A stretch of DNA of 64,000 bases from a bacterium (lineage in GTDB: Bacteria; Zhuqueibacterota; QNDG01; DSAB01): contig JAFGDT010000058.1 in the NCBI GenBank assembly GCA_016931965.1, positions 18,586-82,585 of the forward strand. The letters are read 5' to 3'. Numbering within the stretch: the stretch's first letter is position 1; each line of letters starts with the position of its first letter. The position numbers were made by a program, and so were the translations under genes. The notes beneath the pieces were generated by a model. That model was not told where the DNA came from. It ran no database searches and saw nothing but the letters and a program-made list of their open reading frames with translations. Below are positions 1-9,532 of the stretch, in pieces.

Positions 1-2
1 TT

Positions 3-881
3 GTTATCGAAAACCGAAACAGCAGCCCGGAGTCGGCCTACAGCGATACCATACAGGTGACCATGGCTCAGTATCACCCGAGATCGCGGCCGTGGACACT
101 GAATCTGCTCGAAGAAATGGATCTGAACAGGTCCTTTCAGATTTATCGGGAGCGTTTCGCCGATGCCAGTGATTTTACGTTTATTTTTGTAGGCAATATT
201 GATCTTGAAATGATCAAACCTTTTATCCTGACCTACATTGGGGGATTGCCGTCAATGGGAAGAGACGAAATGTGGCGGGACGTGGGTGTAGAGCCACCCA
301 AAGGTATCATTCATAAAACGGTCAGAAGAGGCATTGAACCGAAAGCCAGTGTCAGAATCATTTTCACCGGTCCCTATGAGTGGAAGCGGCAAAACAACTA
401 TGATATCGGTTCGATGTCCAGCCTGCTGCGCATCAAGCTGCGGGAATCGTTAAGAGAAGATCTGGGCGGTACCTATGGGGTTGGTGTGGGGTCTTCCACA
501 TCACATTTTCCGAAAGAAGAGTACACACTCTCGATTTCATTTGGATGTTCACCTGAAAGGGTGGGTGAATTGATTGAGACCGTTTTTATTGAGATTGACA
601 GTCTGAAAACGGTTGGTCCACGGGAAGTCGATGTCAACAAAGTCAGGGAAGCCCAGACCAGGCAGTATGAACTTGATCTCAAAGACAATGTTTTCTGGCA
701 GAATGCACTGTACACGACCGCTTATCATGGCAGCAGCCCCCTTAATATTTTGGATTACATGGATTATGTCAACAATCTGTCGGCTGAATCGATTCAGAAT
801 GCTGCAAAAAAATATTTTGATATGAATAATTATGTTCAGTTTGTTTTGCTTCCCGAAGGGACAGAGAAGACCCAGAAGTAG
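3..881 (+). CDS. M16 family zinc peptidase, C-terminal part (5' end outside window)
   Basis: The reading frame is open from the first bases of the window, so this is the last 292 residues of a longer gene; the apparent internal GTG/ATG starts at 57 and 63 are not the real start. The sequence matches the C-terminal, non-catalytic half of insulinase/PqqL-type M16 proteases: a 'FVGNID' strand followed by '...YIGGLPS', and an 'RESLREDLGGTYGVGV' segment, which is the Arg/Tyr substrate-clamp region of the family. The HxxEH zinc site belongs to the missing N-terminal half. PqqL-like members are usually periplasmic or outer-membrane-linked peptidases. The next gene follows after about 48 bases. Confidence 0.88.
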   Translation, partial: VIENRNSSPESAYSDTIQVTMAQYHPRSRPWTLNLLEEMDLNRSFQIYRERFADASDFTFIFVGNIDLEMIKPFILTYIGGLPSMGRDEMWRDVGVEPPKGIIHKTVRRGIEPKASVRIIFTGPYEWKRQNNYDIGSMSSLLRIKLRESLREDLGGTYGVGVGSSTSHFPKEEYTLSISFGCSPERVGELIETVFIEIDSLKTVGPREVDVNKVREAQTRQYELDLKDNVFWQNALYTTAYHGSSPLNILDYMDYVNNLSAESIQNAAKKYFDMNNYVQFVLLPEGTEKTQK

Positions 882-929
882 CCCGAGGGGTTATCTGTGT
901 AGGCGTTTAGAATATTATTGGAGACAGAG

Positions 930-2294
930 ATGTCCAAACCGGTTATGATTAGTGTTTCTGGTATTCGGGGAATCGTGGGAGAGGGGCTGACGCCCCAGTT
1001 GATTGTCCGCTTTTCGGCTGGTGTCGGCAGCACTTACGGAAGAGGCAAGGTGATGGTCGGCCGGGATTCAAGGGAGAGTGGTGAAATGGTCAAGGCAGCA
1101 GTTTTTTCAGGCCTCATGTCGGTCGGTTGCCATCCTGTCGATTTGGGCGTCTGTCCCACGCCCACCGTTCAAATGGCAGTCCAGCAATCGGATGCTCTGG
1201 GGGGGATTGTGATCACTGCAAGTCACAATCCTGTAGAGTGGAATGCCCTGAAGCTGTTGGGTCCGGATGGTCTTTTTCTGAATCAGGAAGAGGGCAACCG
1301 GGTCAAACAGATTGTTGAAGAAGAGACATTTCCGTTTGTTGTCTGGAATCAGATCGGTCGTGTGTCCACATACGCACATGCGATTGATGATCATATCGGT
1401 GCCATCCTGGAGCTGCCCTATCTCGATGTTCCCAAGATCCGTCAGCGTCGTTTTCAAGTCGCTTTTGATTGTGTAAACGGTGCCGGAGGGACAATATTGC
1501 CCAAGCTTCTCAATACACTGGGTTGTGTAACCTATCCGTTCAACGAAGAACCTACCGGGCGTTTCGCCCACACGCCCGAGCCTGTTTCGGCGAATCTCAA
1601 GGATCTCTGTCGATGTGTGGTCGGCAGCAAAGCCGATATCGGTTTTGCCGTTGATCCCGATGTGGACCGTCTGGCCATCGTGGCGGAAAACGGGGAGCCG
1701 TTGGGCGAAGAGTATACAGTTACCCTTTGTACAAAATTTATCCTACAGAAGAAAAAGGGAAAGGTCGTTGTGAACATGTCCACCACGCGGGCTGTGGAAG
1801 ACGTTACTGTCCAGGCTGGGGGGGAACTGATCCGAACCCCTGTCGGTGAAATCCATGTGGCTGAAAAAATGAGAGAAGCCCATGCCGTGATAGGTGGCGA
1901 GGGGAATGGTGGTGTGATCCTGCCCGAGATGCACCTCGGAAGGGACGCACCTGTAGCCATTGCGCTGACGCTTCAATATCTCTTAGAATACGGCAAACCG
2001 GTCTCTATGATCTGGAAATCGCTTCCCCGGTATGTGATGACAAAGAAAAAGATCGACATCGGTACATCCGATCCGGATCAGATCATCCGGTCTATGGAAA
2101 CAAAATACCGAAGCGAGAAAACCAATCTTGCAGACGGCCTGAAAATTGACCGGGCCGATTCCTGGATTCATGTCCGTAAATCCAACACGGAACCGATTAT
2201 TCGGGTCATCACTGAAGCCAGAACAAAAGAGGATTCCGAAAAACTCTGTGAGGTATTCATCCAAGAAATCAAACAATTTACAGGTAAGGCATAG
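930..2294 (+). CDS. glmM: Phosphohexomutase, GlmM/phosphoglucosamine mutase-like
   Basis: Alpha-D-phosphohexomutase of 454 residues, the usual length. All four active-site loops are visible: the phosphoserine loop TASHNP (Ser98), the metal loop DPDVDR (Asp242, Asp244, Asp246), the sugar-binding loop GEGNGG, and the phosphate-binding RKSNTEP near the C-terminus. The opening 'ISVSGIRGIVGE' is like the GlmM form of Bacteroidota relatives, which makes glucosamine-1-phosphate for peptidoglycan; a phosphomannomutase/phosphoglucomutase role cannot be excluded because the serine loop starts with Thr. The ATG at 930 is chosen over an in-frame TTG at 918 because GGAG (920-923) sits at a proper distance before it. 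Confidence 0.85.
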   Translation: MSKPVMISVSGIRGIVGEGLTPQLIVRFSAGVGSTYGRGKVMVGRDSRESGEMVKAAVFSGLMSVGCHPVDLGVCPTPTVQMAVQQSDALGGIVITASHNPVEWNALKLLGPDGLFLNQEEGNRVKQIVEEETFPFVVWNQIGRVSTYAHAIDDHIGAILELPYLDVPKIRQRRFQVAFDCVNGAGGTILPKLLNTLGCVTYPFNEEPTGRFAHTPEPVSANLKDLCRCVVGSKADIGFAVDPDVDRLAIVAENGEPLGEEYTVTLCTKFILQKKKGKVVVNMSTTRAVEDVTVQAGGELIRTPVGEIHVAEKMREAHAVIGGEGNGGVILPEMHLGRDAPVAIALTLQYLLEYGKPVSMIWKSLPRYVMTKKKIDIGTSDPDQIIRSMETKYRSEKTNLADGLKIDRADSWIHVRKSNTEPIIRVITEARTKEDSEKLCEVFIQEIKQFTGKA

Positions 2295-2319
2295 AACTTT
2301 TAAGGCGTCTATTTTCCAC

Positions 2320-2348
2320 TTGACTTTTATGATGGCGATGTGTACAAT
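2320..2348 (+). promoter_or_regulatory. Sigma-70-type promoter for the sorting-domain protein
   Basis: TTGACT at 2320-2325, a 17-base spacer, then TACAAT at 2343-2348. It lies in the gap after glmM and about 65 bases before the ATG at 2414, so the secreted-protein gene can be transcribed on its own. Confidence 0.6.
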
Positions 2349-2413
2349 AAACAGAATGATCGTTAACCTTTTATAAAAATTGAAAGAAATTTCAAAATTT
2401 GGGGAGTTTTATT

Positions 2414-3583
2414 ATGAATACGCGTAAATGGTCTTTCATGTTAGGTTTTTTAATTGTCGGATCTTTTCTGTTATCCGATATCAGCCTATCGCAGATCACC
2501 ATCACCTGGCCGAATCCTTTTCCGATTGGCCGTACCACTGAAACGAAGATTGATACAGTCATTTCAGTTGCATCATTGAATCTGGGTGTGTCAGGCGGGC
2601 CGCAGACCTGGAATTTCAATGAAACATTGGATGCCTGGGATGTTAACTTTGGAATTATGGATGTTGCGGGATCACCTTACGAATCAACATTTGGAGATGC
2701 GCAGTGGATCGATCACAACTGGACGTATATTCCTGAATTTTTGGACCCACCCACAATTGGAGAAATGTTCTCGTACCGTTATCTTGAAGGAAATTGGATC
2801 AAAGAACAGGGTATGGGAACAACGGCTACACTGATAGGAGGGTCACCATTTGTTTATCCTTCACCGAGTCAAGTTTATCCAAATCCTCTTGAATACGATT
2901 CGCCGACATGGACTGAAGAAAGGTATTTTGAACCGAAATTTATCAACCTCATTAACGGAACGATAGAGGACAGCAGTATTGTGAGCGTTGATGCCTGGGG
3001 TGAATTAACCATACCGGCAGGGACATATCAGTGTCTGCGCTTAAAACGTCATGAGTTCAGAGAGATTCATATTCCTCCAATAGCTTTTATACTTCCTCAG
3101 GGCCGTGATGAGTATCTTGAAACGTATACTTATGTGTGGCTGACCCACGATTTTGAAACGGTGTTGTCTGTTACTGCGGATGCTTCCTTGGGGGAGGATT
3201 TTACAGAAGCCCTGTATGTGATTCTGGCTACCAATGTTTCAGGCATTGGGTGTGATCCGACATGTGATCCGAATGCTTCTGTCCCCTCGGCATTTGTATT
3301 GGGTCAGAATTATCCCAATCCATTTAATCCTGTAACTTATATACAGTATGCATTGCCAGAACCGGCCAGAGTCGAGTTAAGAATATTCAACCTTCTTGGT
3401 CAGGAAATCGCCCTCATCGAATCCGGAATTAAAAATGCGGGTGTACAGGAGACTGTGTGGAATGGAAAAGATCTCCATAACAACGACGTTCCGGGAGGTG
3501 TCTATTTCTATCAATTGAAAGCGGTTCCCCTGAGTGGCCATCAGACCCTTGTTCAGACCCGAAAAATGGTGATGATGAAATAG
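2414..3583 (+). CDS. Secreted protein with C-terminal sorting/FlgD-like domain
   Basis: 389 residues from an ATG preceded by GGGGAG (2401-2406); an in-frame TTG at 2399 lies upstream of that ribosome site. It has an N-terminal signal peptide (hydrophobic stretch ending near 'SLSQ'). The central part is a beta-rich region of about 270 residues with no family I recognise. The last 85 residues are a classic 'NYPNPFNP...YALPEPARVELRIFNLLGQE...GVYFYQL' domain, the type-A sorting/FlgD-like Ig domain common in KSB1, Calditrichota, Marinimicrobia and Ignavibacteria secreted proteins. It is probably exported to the surface or medium. Function of the body is unknown. It has its own promoter and a strong terminator, so it is a single-gene unit. 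Confidence 0.8.
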   Translation: MNTRKWSFMLGFLIVGSFLLSDISLSQITITWPNPFPIGRTTETKIDTVISVASLNLGVSGGPQTWNFNETLDAWDVNFGIMDVAGSPYESTFGDAQWIDHNWTYIPEFLDPPTIGEMFSYRYLEGNWIKEQGMGTTATLIGGSPFVYPSPSQVYPNPLEYDSPTWTEERYFEPKFINLINGTIEDSSIVSVDAWGELTIPAGTYQCLRLKRHEFREIHIPPIAFILPQGRDEYLETYTYVWLTHDFETVLSVTADASLGEDFTEALYVILATNVSGIGCDPTCDPNASVPSAFVLGQNYPNPFNPVTYIQYALPEPARVELRIFNLLGQEIALIESGIKNAGVQETVWNGKDLHNNDVPGGVYFYQLKAVPLSGHQTLVQTRKMVMMK

Positions 3584-3641
3584 ATGGATTGATCTGAGGA
3601 TTTATCTACAAACATAGAAATTCCTGAACTGATACAAGAAA

Positions 3642-3679
3642 AGGCTGGTCCTTCATTTGGGGGGACCGGCCTATTTTTT
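3642..3679 (+). terminator. Rho-independent terminator
   Basis: A 10-bp stem, AGGCTGGTCC (3642-3651) with GGACCGGCCT (3663-3672) and one G-T wobble, followed directly by ATTTTTT. It closes the sorting-domain gene and separates it from the DUF4390 operon. Confidence 0.85.
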
Positions 3680-3766
3680 CGAGCAACTCGATACGGTTTT
3701 ATCCGTAAAAAAATATCTGCTATTCAGATTTTTAAATTAAATTGGAATGATTTTCAGCCGATCTTC

Positions 3767-4447
3767 ATGAATCATAAAGGGACTTATTATATCTTTGCCA
3801 TTCTGTTGGTTTTTTCAAGCTTAGGATTCTCCAACGGGAAAAAATATGGGTTTGAGAACATCGGAGTTGAAGAGGGTGTTCTGATATTTGATTTTGAGTT
3901 ATTTGATCTATTCAGCGAGGACATTATCAGAGGGCTGAGAAAAGGGATGACGGCAGCTATTGAATATCAAGTGCAACTCTGGGAAGAGCGGAGGCACTGG
4001 TTTGATCGGGTGGTCGCCGAAAAATCAATACGGATGAAGGTGGGTTATGACAGCTGGGAGCAATCATTTATTCTGACACGTCCGGAAGAGGGGCCAGTTT
4101 TGCTGAGTGAAAGTCATATCCAGGATCGGTGTTCCCGATTGGATGGTTTTCATTTGGTCGATCTGAATCAATTGAAAGCCAAGGGTCGATATACCCTTGT
4201 TGTGAAAATGATCTTACAGCCTCTTTCCGTGGACAATTATGAAGAAATTAAAAGATGGCTGGCCGGCGAGGTTCAGGAACTCAATCCCAGGAATCTGAAA
4301 TCAACAGAATCCCCTGATGAAAAAGCCGGCGACTGGTTGTTGGGACTTGTCCTTAACTTGACCGGTTTCGGAGATCGGGCGATCACTGCCGAGAGTCCGG
4401 CTTTTCATATAGAAAACGGCTCTGTTGTTTTAGAGGAAGAGGAATAG
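3767..4447 (+). CDS. DUF4390-like exported protein
   Basis: 226 residues with an N-terminal hydrophobic signal (about residues 7-22). The middle fits the DUF4390 pattern: 'LSEDIIRGLRKGMTAAIEYQVQLWEERRHWFDRVV' followed by 'SIRMKVGYDSWEQSFILTR'. DUF4390 proteins are periplasmic and of unknown function, often next to envelope histidine kinases. The family assignment is from pattern memory and is moderately sure. Here it is the first gene of a tight plus-strand run: only 4 bases separate it from the Ppx/GppA gene, whose ribosome site lies inside the end of this gene. No clear Shine-Dalgarno precedes the ATG. Confidence 0.65.
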   Translation: MNHKGTYYIFAILLVFSSLGFSNGKKYGFENIGVEEGVLIFDFELFDLFSEDIIRGLRKGMTAAIEYQVQLWEERRHWFDRVVAEKSIRMKVGYDSWEQSFILTRPEEGPVLLSESHIQDRCSRLDGFHLVDLNQLKAKGRYTLVVKMILQPLSVDNYEEIKRWLAGEVQELNPRNLKSTESPDEKAGDWLLGLVLNLTGFGDRAITAESPAFHIENGSVVLEEEE

Positions 4448-4451
4448 AATT

Positions 4452-5387
4452 TTGAAGCGACTGGCCGTCATCGATATTGGAACCCATTCCATCCTTTATC
4501 TTCTGGTGGAAATCAATCCCAAAAACGGCGTGTTTGTTATCGATCAAATCGTTCGAGCCGTTCGCTTGGGTCGGGGTGTTGAGGACAGTGGAATGATTCA
4601 AGATGACCCACTTAAAAAAGCCGTTCACGTACTCAAGGATTTTGTTCGTCAAGCTTTTGATCAACATGTCGATCAGGTCATTGCCGTGGGTACACACGTT
4701 TTTCGGGCGGCCAAAAATCGGGAGCAGGTCCGCGAAGCAATACGAAAAAAGACAGGTCTTAACATTGAAGTGCTTTCCGACCGAGAAGAGGCGCGATGGA
4801 GTTATTTAGGAGCGGTTTACGGGAGGGAGTTGGATCGATCCGTCCTTGTTGTGGATATCGGTGGAGGCAGCACAGAATTCATATTTGGAGAAGGGAACCA
4901 AATTGAAGATCTTGTCAGTATAAATCTTGGTGCTGTCAATCTCACAGAGAGATGCATCCATCATGATCCTCCGCTGAAAGAGGAAATGAATGCACTTACA
5001 GAGGTCGTTTATGCGATGTTGCCCAAAAGCATCTACACCTTTTATCAAAAGGGAAAGCAATTGATCGCAACAGGGGGGACAGTCACCACATTAGGGGCGC
5101 TTCAACTCCGATCGGACCGATATGATCCCAATCGTGTCAATGGTTATGTGATGTCTCTGGAAGATCTTGAGGATTCAATGGATCAACTTCTCTCTGTTCC
5201 GATTTCGGAGAGGAAGCGGTTACTCAGGTTCGATCCCGCGCGTTCGGATATCATTTTAGCGGGATCGATGATTTTGAAAACGATTTTGTTAGCGGGAAAA
5301 TTCAAAGAGGTGATGATCAGCGATCAGGGATTGCGCTTGGGGATTGCTCTGAGAGCATTCAAATTGGATTCACTTCATCATCAATAG
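4452..5387 (+). CDS. Ppx/GppA family exopolyphosphatase/pppGpp phosphatase, short form
   Basis: 311-residue ASKHA-fold phosphatase. The first phosphate loop is 'IDIGTHS' (Asp8), the second is 'VVDIGGGSTEF' (about 134-143), the catalytic Glu region is 'DREEA' (110-114), and an 'ATGGT' adenosine-side loop is present. It ends at about 310 residues, so it is the short form without the C-terminal HD domain. It would hydrolyse polyphosphate ends or the 5' phosphate of pppGpp in the cytoplasm. The start is a TTG at 4452, supported by the GAGGAAGAGGAA purine run in the end of the preceding gene. It is followed after 12 bases by the TPR gene. Confidence 0.87.
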   Translation: MKRLAVIDIGTHSILYLLVEINPKNGVFVIDQIVRAVRLGRGVEDSGMIQDDPLKKAVHVLKDFVRQAFDQHVDQVIAVGTHVFRAAKNREQVREAIRKKTGLNIEVLSDREEARWSYLGAVYGRELDRSVLVVDIGGGSTEFIFGEGNQIEDLVSINLGAVNLTERCIHHDPPLKEEMNALTEVVYAMLPKSIYTFYQKGKQLIATGGTVTTLGALQLRSDRYDPNRVNGYVMSLEDLEDSMDQLLSVPISERKRLLRFDPARSDIILAGSMILKTILLAGKFKEVMISDQGLRLGIALRAFKLDSLHHQ

Positions 5388-5399
5388 ACAGGAGCCATT

Positions 5400-7307
5400 A
5401 TGAAAAGGATATTTCAAATGAAGATGTTATCTTTTTTGTTTTCGACATTTTTGATCTGCTTATTTTTAATCATCGAAGAAGAGGCTGTCACTGTTGCGGT
5501 GCAAAGAGATGATTCCTCCCAGATGGTTTACTATGGTGAACCGGTGTTTATTCAAATCGATCCTTCCAAATTGAACTATATTGAATCCCCTCAAGATATC
5601 AGTCAATTGCAACTTTTCGTCTATGCCCATCTTCTCGATACACCAGAAATGATCGATATGAAAAAAAGGAATGGGATTTGGGAGGCGGTTTACACTTTGA
5701 CGGATACAAGTGTTAAAATGCTGATGTTCACTGTTCAGGTTGAAGTTTCTGAAAAACAGTCTATAATTGGTTCTCAGAATGTGTTTCAGGATATGCTCGT
5801 CTACGATGAAGCCAACAGACCTGTTCAGGGGGCACATCAGGCCAGGGCGCTTTCCTATACGGGTCTGGGAGGATTAAGGAACGAAGATCTGGATCTGGCC
5901 GTCCAGGAAATTGAAAAGGAACTTGAACTTTATCCCGACAATCTCTCAGCCCGGAATCTGTTCTATACACTCCTGCTCAAGGCGAACAATTACTCCAGTC
6001 GTATCCGAAATCAGATTAAAAGAGAAATTGATGAAATGCTTTATCGGAATCCGACAGACGAAAATACCATGAATTTTGCTATCGGCGGTTACCGACTTAT
6101 CGGCGAAATGGATGTAGCCCAAAAGGTGGAGGATGATCTCATTGAACAAAATCCAAAAGGAAATCAAGCCTCCGTCAAAACTTTTGATGAAATCATGCAA
6201 ATTGAAAATACCGAAGACCGAGCCCAACGGTTGGATGGTTTTTTAGTTGCGTTTCCGGAATCTCCATTGATGGAACTGGCCCTATCCAATCTCGCCTCCG
6301 CAGTTATAGAGCTGGATGATTTGGCGCGATTAACCGATATCGGCGATCGACTGCTCTATGCGTCAACCACACCGACCGCTGCGAGTGGTTTGGCCGGCAT
6401 AGCCGGTGTTTTATCTGAAAAACAAATCGAACTGAACCGGGCTTCAGCCTATATCGACAGAGCACTGACACTCATTCGTTCATCGACACTCTCGATGGAA
6501 CCGCCTCCTGAGATGACGGAGAAAGAATGGGAGGAAAGAATACATTTGACCGAAGCGCGTTACCGAGATATTTTAGGCTGGATTCATTTCCAGCAGGGGA
6601 AAATCGAAAGCAGCATCACGGAACTGAGAAAGGCTGCGGAGGAAACCTCGCAACCCGGGGTCTATTATCATTTGGCTGAAGCGCTCAATGCATCAGGTAA
6701 TACTGATGAAGCCATTTTATATTATGCCAGAGCCGCCGCTTTTGACGGAGAAATTGCAGACAATGCATACGATAAATTTACGGATCACTGGCTTCAGTTC
6801 AAGCCGGAAACGGAGGATATGGATCTGTTTTATCGTCAACAAAAAGAGTGGATAGATAACCATTACAGAGACAATGTGCTTTCACAAAGGATAAACCGGC
6901 GTGCTCCTGATTTTGAGCTTTCCAGCCTCAGAAATGAGCGGATAAAGTTGTCCGATCAGAAAAGATCCGTTGTCCTACTCTGTTTCTGGGCCACGTGGAG
7001 CACCTCTTCGGAGATGCTGCTTGAAACACTCAAACTGTTATATGAGAATCTGGGGCAAAAGGTCCTTTTTCTCACCATTGCGGTTGATATGGATGAATCG
7101 GATATCCGAGATTATGTCATTGAGCACCGGATTGCGCTTCCCGTACTCTTCAATGATGGAACGGACGAGGATTATCAACTGCAGGGCGTTCCGACGCTCT
7201 TTCTGATTGATCAAAACGGAGAGATTCAATTTGAACACAAAGGATATCGATCCGATATCGAACGTCTGTTGATGATTGAGGCCGAATATCTGTTGGCTTC
7301 AAGATGA
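5400..7307 (+). CDS. Exported TPR protein with thioredoxin-fold domain lacking the CxxC
   Basis: 635 residues: a signal sequence (about 1-34), a beta-rich region to about 140, TPR-like helical repeats ('EKELELYPDNLSARNLF', 'YYHLAEALNASGNTDEAIL') to about 480, then a TlpA/AhpC-like domain from 'APDFELSSL' to the end. Where TlpA proteins read WCxxC, this one reads W533-S534-T535-S536-S537, so both redox cysteines are Ser; the cis-proline loop 'GVPTLFLID' is kept. It therefore cannot act as an ordinary thiol oxidoreductase and may be a structural or binding module. It overlaps the next gene by ATGA, so it is translationally coupled to the metallophosphoesterase. Confidence 0.8.
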   Translation: MKRIFQMKMLSFLFSTFLICLFLIIEEEAVTVAVQRDDSSQMVYYGEPVFIQIDPSKLNYIESPQDISQLQLFVYAHLLDTPEMIDMKKRNGIWEAVYTLTDTSVKMLMFTVQVEVSEKQSIIGSQNVFQDMLVYDEANRPVQGAHQARALSYTGLGGLRNEDLDLAVQEIEKELELYPDNLSARNLFYTLLLKANNYSSRIRNQIKREIDEMLYRNPTDENTMNFAIGGYRLIGEMDVAQKVEDDLIEQNPKGNQASVKTFDEIMQIENTEDRAQRLDGFLVAFPESPLMELALSNLASAVIELDDLARLTDIGDRLLYASTTPTAASGLAGIAGVLSEKQIELNRASAYIDRALTLIRSSTLSMEPPPEMTEKEWEERIHLTEARYRDILGWIHFQQGKIESSITELRKAAEETSQPGVYYHLAEALNASGNTDEAILYYARAAAFDGEIADNAYDKFTDHWLQFKPETEDMDLFYRQQKEWIDNHYRDNVLSQRINRRAPDFELSSLRNERIKLSDQKRSVVLLCFWATWSTSSEMLLETLKLLYENLGQKVLFLTIAVDMDESDIRDYVIEHRIALPVLFNDGTDEDYQLQGVPTLFLIDQNGEIQFEHKGYRSDIERLLMIEAEYLLASR

Positions 7308-8179
7308 GAATTTTATATACATCCGATCTTCATGGGCGGACAGATTTATATCAGGAAATCATCATTCTCTCCATACAGCAAAAAATCAATGCCGTGGTAT
7401 TGGGTGGAGATCTTTTCCCGAAGCAAGGGCGATTCATAGACAGTTTGGAAATTCAAATGCAATTTATTGAAGATCTGTTTTGTCCATTCTTGATTGAATT
7501 GAAAGATCGAACAGGGGCTTCGATTTACTGCATCTTGGGAAATGACGACTGGGCAGCCACACTTCCCCTTTTGCATCGGTTTGAATCGGATCGTCTTGTT
7601 CATCTTCTTGATCACCAGGTTTTTCAATTGTCGGATGGGTGGAGCATCACCGGTTACCCCTATGTGCCACCTACGCCTTTTTCGCCGAAAGATTTTGAAA
7701 AGCGGGACTTGAAAAATGATTCACCCATTCATACGACGGATTTTCCTGCTGTAAGCAGATCGGGATTGATTGAAAAAATCGATGAGGTTGTTTATTTTTC
7801 TCGACAGAGTTCGATAGAGGAAGACATGATTCTTTTGCCCCGAATCCCGAATCATCAAAAAGCCGTTTATGTGATACACGCCCCTCCTTATGATACCGCT
7901 TTGGATCGTTTGGGGAAAGGGCGGTCTATAGGGAGCAAAGCCATCCGTCATTTTATTAACAAAGAACAGCCGTCAATTACTCTCCACGGGCATATTCACG
8001 AATCACCCATGGTTTCAGGATTTTACTGGCAAAAAATCGGAGAGACCCTTTCTATCAATCCCGGTCAGATGGGTTCTCGTCTATCAGCAGTGATATTGGA
8101 TTCTATGCAACCCATGGAAACGCTTTCCCATACACGCTACGGAAACGTTCAATCCCATCGAGCAATCAATTCAGATTGA
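7304..8179 (+). CDS. Calcineurin-like metallophosphoesterase
   Basis: 291 residues with the dimetal phosphoesterase motifs in order: D8-L-H10, GGD36, GN80-D81-D (the usual GNHD with Asp in place of His), H192, and H228-G-H230-I-H232. The substrate is unknown; 3',5'-cyclic nucleotide or general phosphoesterase activity is possible. There is no signal peptide, so it acts in the cytoplasm. The ATG overlaps the stop of the TPR gene (ATGA), the last of the run beginning with DUF4390. The end lies 26 bases before the NikR start. Confidence 0.85.
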   Translation: MRILYTSDLHGRTDLYQEIIILSIQQKINAVVLGGDLFPKQGRFIDSLEIQMQFIEDLFCPFLIELKDRTGASIYCILGNDDWAATLPLLHRFESDRLVHLLDHQVFQLSDGWSITGYPYVPPTPFSPKDFEKRDLKNDSPIHTTDFPAVSRSGLIEKIDEVVYFSRQSSIEEDMILLPRIPNHQKAVYVIHAPPYDTALDRLGKGRSIGSKAIRHFINKEQPSITLHGHIHESPMVSGFYWQKIGETLSINPGQMGSRLSAVILDSMQPMETLSHTRYGNVQSHRAINSD

Positions 8180-8205
8180 AATCAAATCATCATGGAGGAA
8201 CGATT

Positions 8206-8622
8206 ATGAGCCCTATTACACGTTTCGGTATTTCTATGGATAGCAAACTTTTAAATCGATTCGATAAACTTATATCCGAACAGGGTTACTCGAATCGGTC
8301 GGAAGCATTCCGAGACCTGGTCAGAGATCGTCTTGTGAAGGAAGAGTGGGAAAGTGAAGAATTGGAAACGGTCGGTACCATTACGATTATCTATGATCAT
8401 CATAAACGGGAACTTGCCGAAACGATCATCGATCATCAACATCATCGGTATGATTCCATCATTTCGACCCTGCATGTTCACCTGGATGTTCACAACTGTC
8501 TGGAGGTGCTTGCTGTCAAAGGAAAAGCGAAAGATATTAAAAAGATCGCAGACGAATTGATCAGCACCAAAGGAGTCAAACACGGTAAGCTGGTGATGAC
8601 CTCAACAGGAGAAAATCTATAA
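8206..8622 (+). CDS. nikR: NikR nickel-responsive ribbon-helix-helix regulator
   Basis: 138 residues counted from the ATG at 8206, which has GGAGG (8194-8198) at 7 bases; an earlier in-frame TTG at 8176 lies in the end of the previous gene. An N-terminal ribbon-helix-helix ('[19 protein letters not shown]', then '[17 protein letters not shown]') is followed by an ACT-like metal domain. The square-planar nickel ligands of E. coli NikR (His76, His87, His89, Cys95) have matches at His79, His90, His92 and Cys98, a constant +3 shift. It would be a tetrameric, nickel-dependent repressor. No nickel transporter or hydrogenase gene is beside it, so its targets lie elsewhere. Confidence 0.93.
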   Translation: MSPITRFGISMDSKLLNRFDKLISEQGYSNRSEAFRDLVRDRLVKEEWESEELETVGTITIIYDHHKRELAETIIDHQHHRYDSIISTLHVHLDVHNCLEVLAVKGKAKDIKKIADELISTKGVKHGKLVMTSTGENL

Positions 8623-8643
8623 AAGTGGGATTTTATGGGCGGT

Positions 8644-9351
8644 TTATTTTTTAAATTGAATGGTTAATCCTTTTTGATTGATTGTATCAAGCAATGCATA
8701 AATAAATAGAATCACACCGGACATCTCCAGTGTTTCTTCAACCGTCACAATCATGGTGTAATTAAAATTGAGAGGGCCGAATGTATTTCTATACAAGATT
8801 GTAATCAGTTCGATTCCAATAACTCCTGAAAAACAGATGAGAGCTGCCAGGAAAAATAAATGTTTTGTTCTTTTAGGTAATTGTAGAAAAAATCGAAAAT
8901 TATTTAGAACCAAGATAATGCTGAAAATGGTTCCGGGAACAATCCAGGTGGAAAAGAAAAATTTCCTCCATCCCACCAATTCTTTCCAACCAAATATATT
9001 ACGTATGGCCATGTTCAGCCTTTCGTGTAAACAGATCGCTTCGTCAATTGAGAAAAATAAGAATAGAGCAGCTAAAAAGATCCAATGTCTTCTGAAATGA
9101 TCCTCTCCTTTTTCCTCTGAAAATGCAATTAAACCTAATAAAAAAGCCGCCATTCCAAGAAGAAATGAGGAAAAATAGGTCGGTATATTGTATTCATCCT
9201 CAAGATAAAACATGGGTGGAAGACCCAGGGATCTGGGATGATCGATTATAAAAACGGAAAACTGTCCTGCGATACTGGCAATGATTAGCAGGAGTTCAAT
9301 CCCTATGAGAATTTGTACAATTCTTGTCGGAGGGATGGTTACGGTTTTCAA
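8644..9351 (-). CDS. Multi-pass membrane protein of unknown function
   Basis: 235 residues with about six hydrophobic segments. Charged motifs sit at helix ends: 'FFSIDEAICLHERLN' in the middle and 'TVEETLEMSGVILFIYALL' near the C-terminus, a pattern I have seen in uncharacterised bacterial membrane proteins but cannot name. The start is a TTG with AAGGAAA upstream. It is convergent with nikR and 181 bases downstream of the PAS sensor on the same strand, so it may be the last gene of the potassium-uptake unit or stand alone. Confidence 0.6.
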   Translation of the reverse strand: MKTVTIPPTRIVQILIGIELLLIIASIAGQFSVFIIDHPRSLGLPPMFYLEDEYNIPTYFSSFLLGMAAFLLGLIAFSEEKGEDHFRRHWIFLAALFLFFSIDEAICLHERLNMAIRNIFGWKELVGWRKFFFSTWIVPGTIFSIILVLNNFRFFLQLPKRTKHLFFLAALICFSGVIGIELITILYRNTFGPLNFNYTMIVTVEETLEMSGVILFIYALLDTINQKGLTIQFKK

Positions 9352-9532
9352 TTGTCATTTTCCTTATTCTTAAATAACTCGGATGCTGTTCAATTGGAGC
9401 GTACTATTTTTTATGGTCACCTGCGATTATGTTTTTGTTGATTTTTTTTGCTTCATCCATGTGAAAGAGTATAATGAACTGATCCTACAATTACGAAAAA
9501 AAATTCTTGTGGATTTTTTATCTCGACATCAT

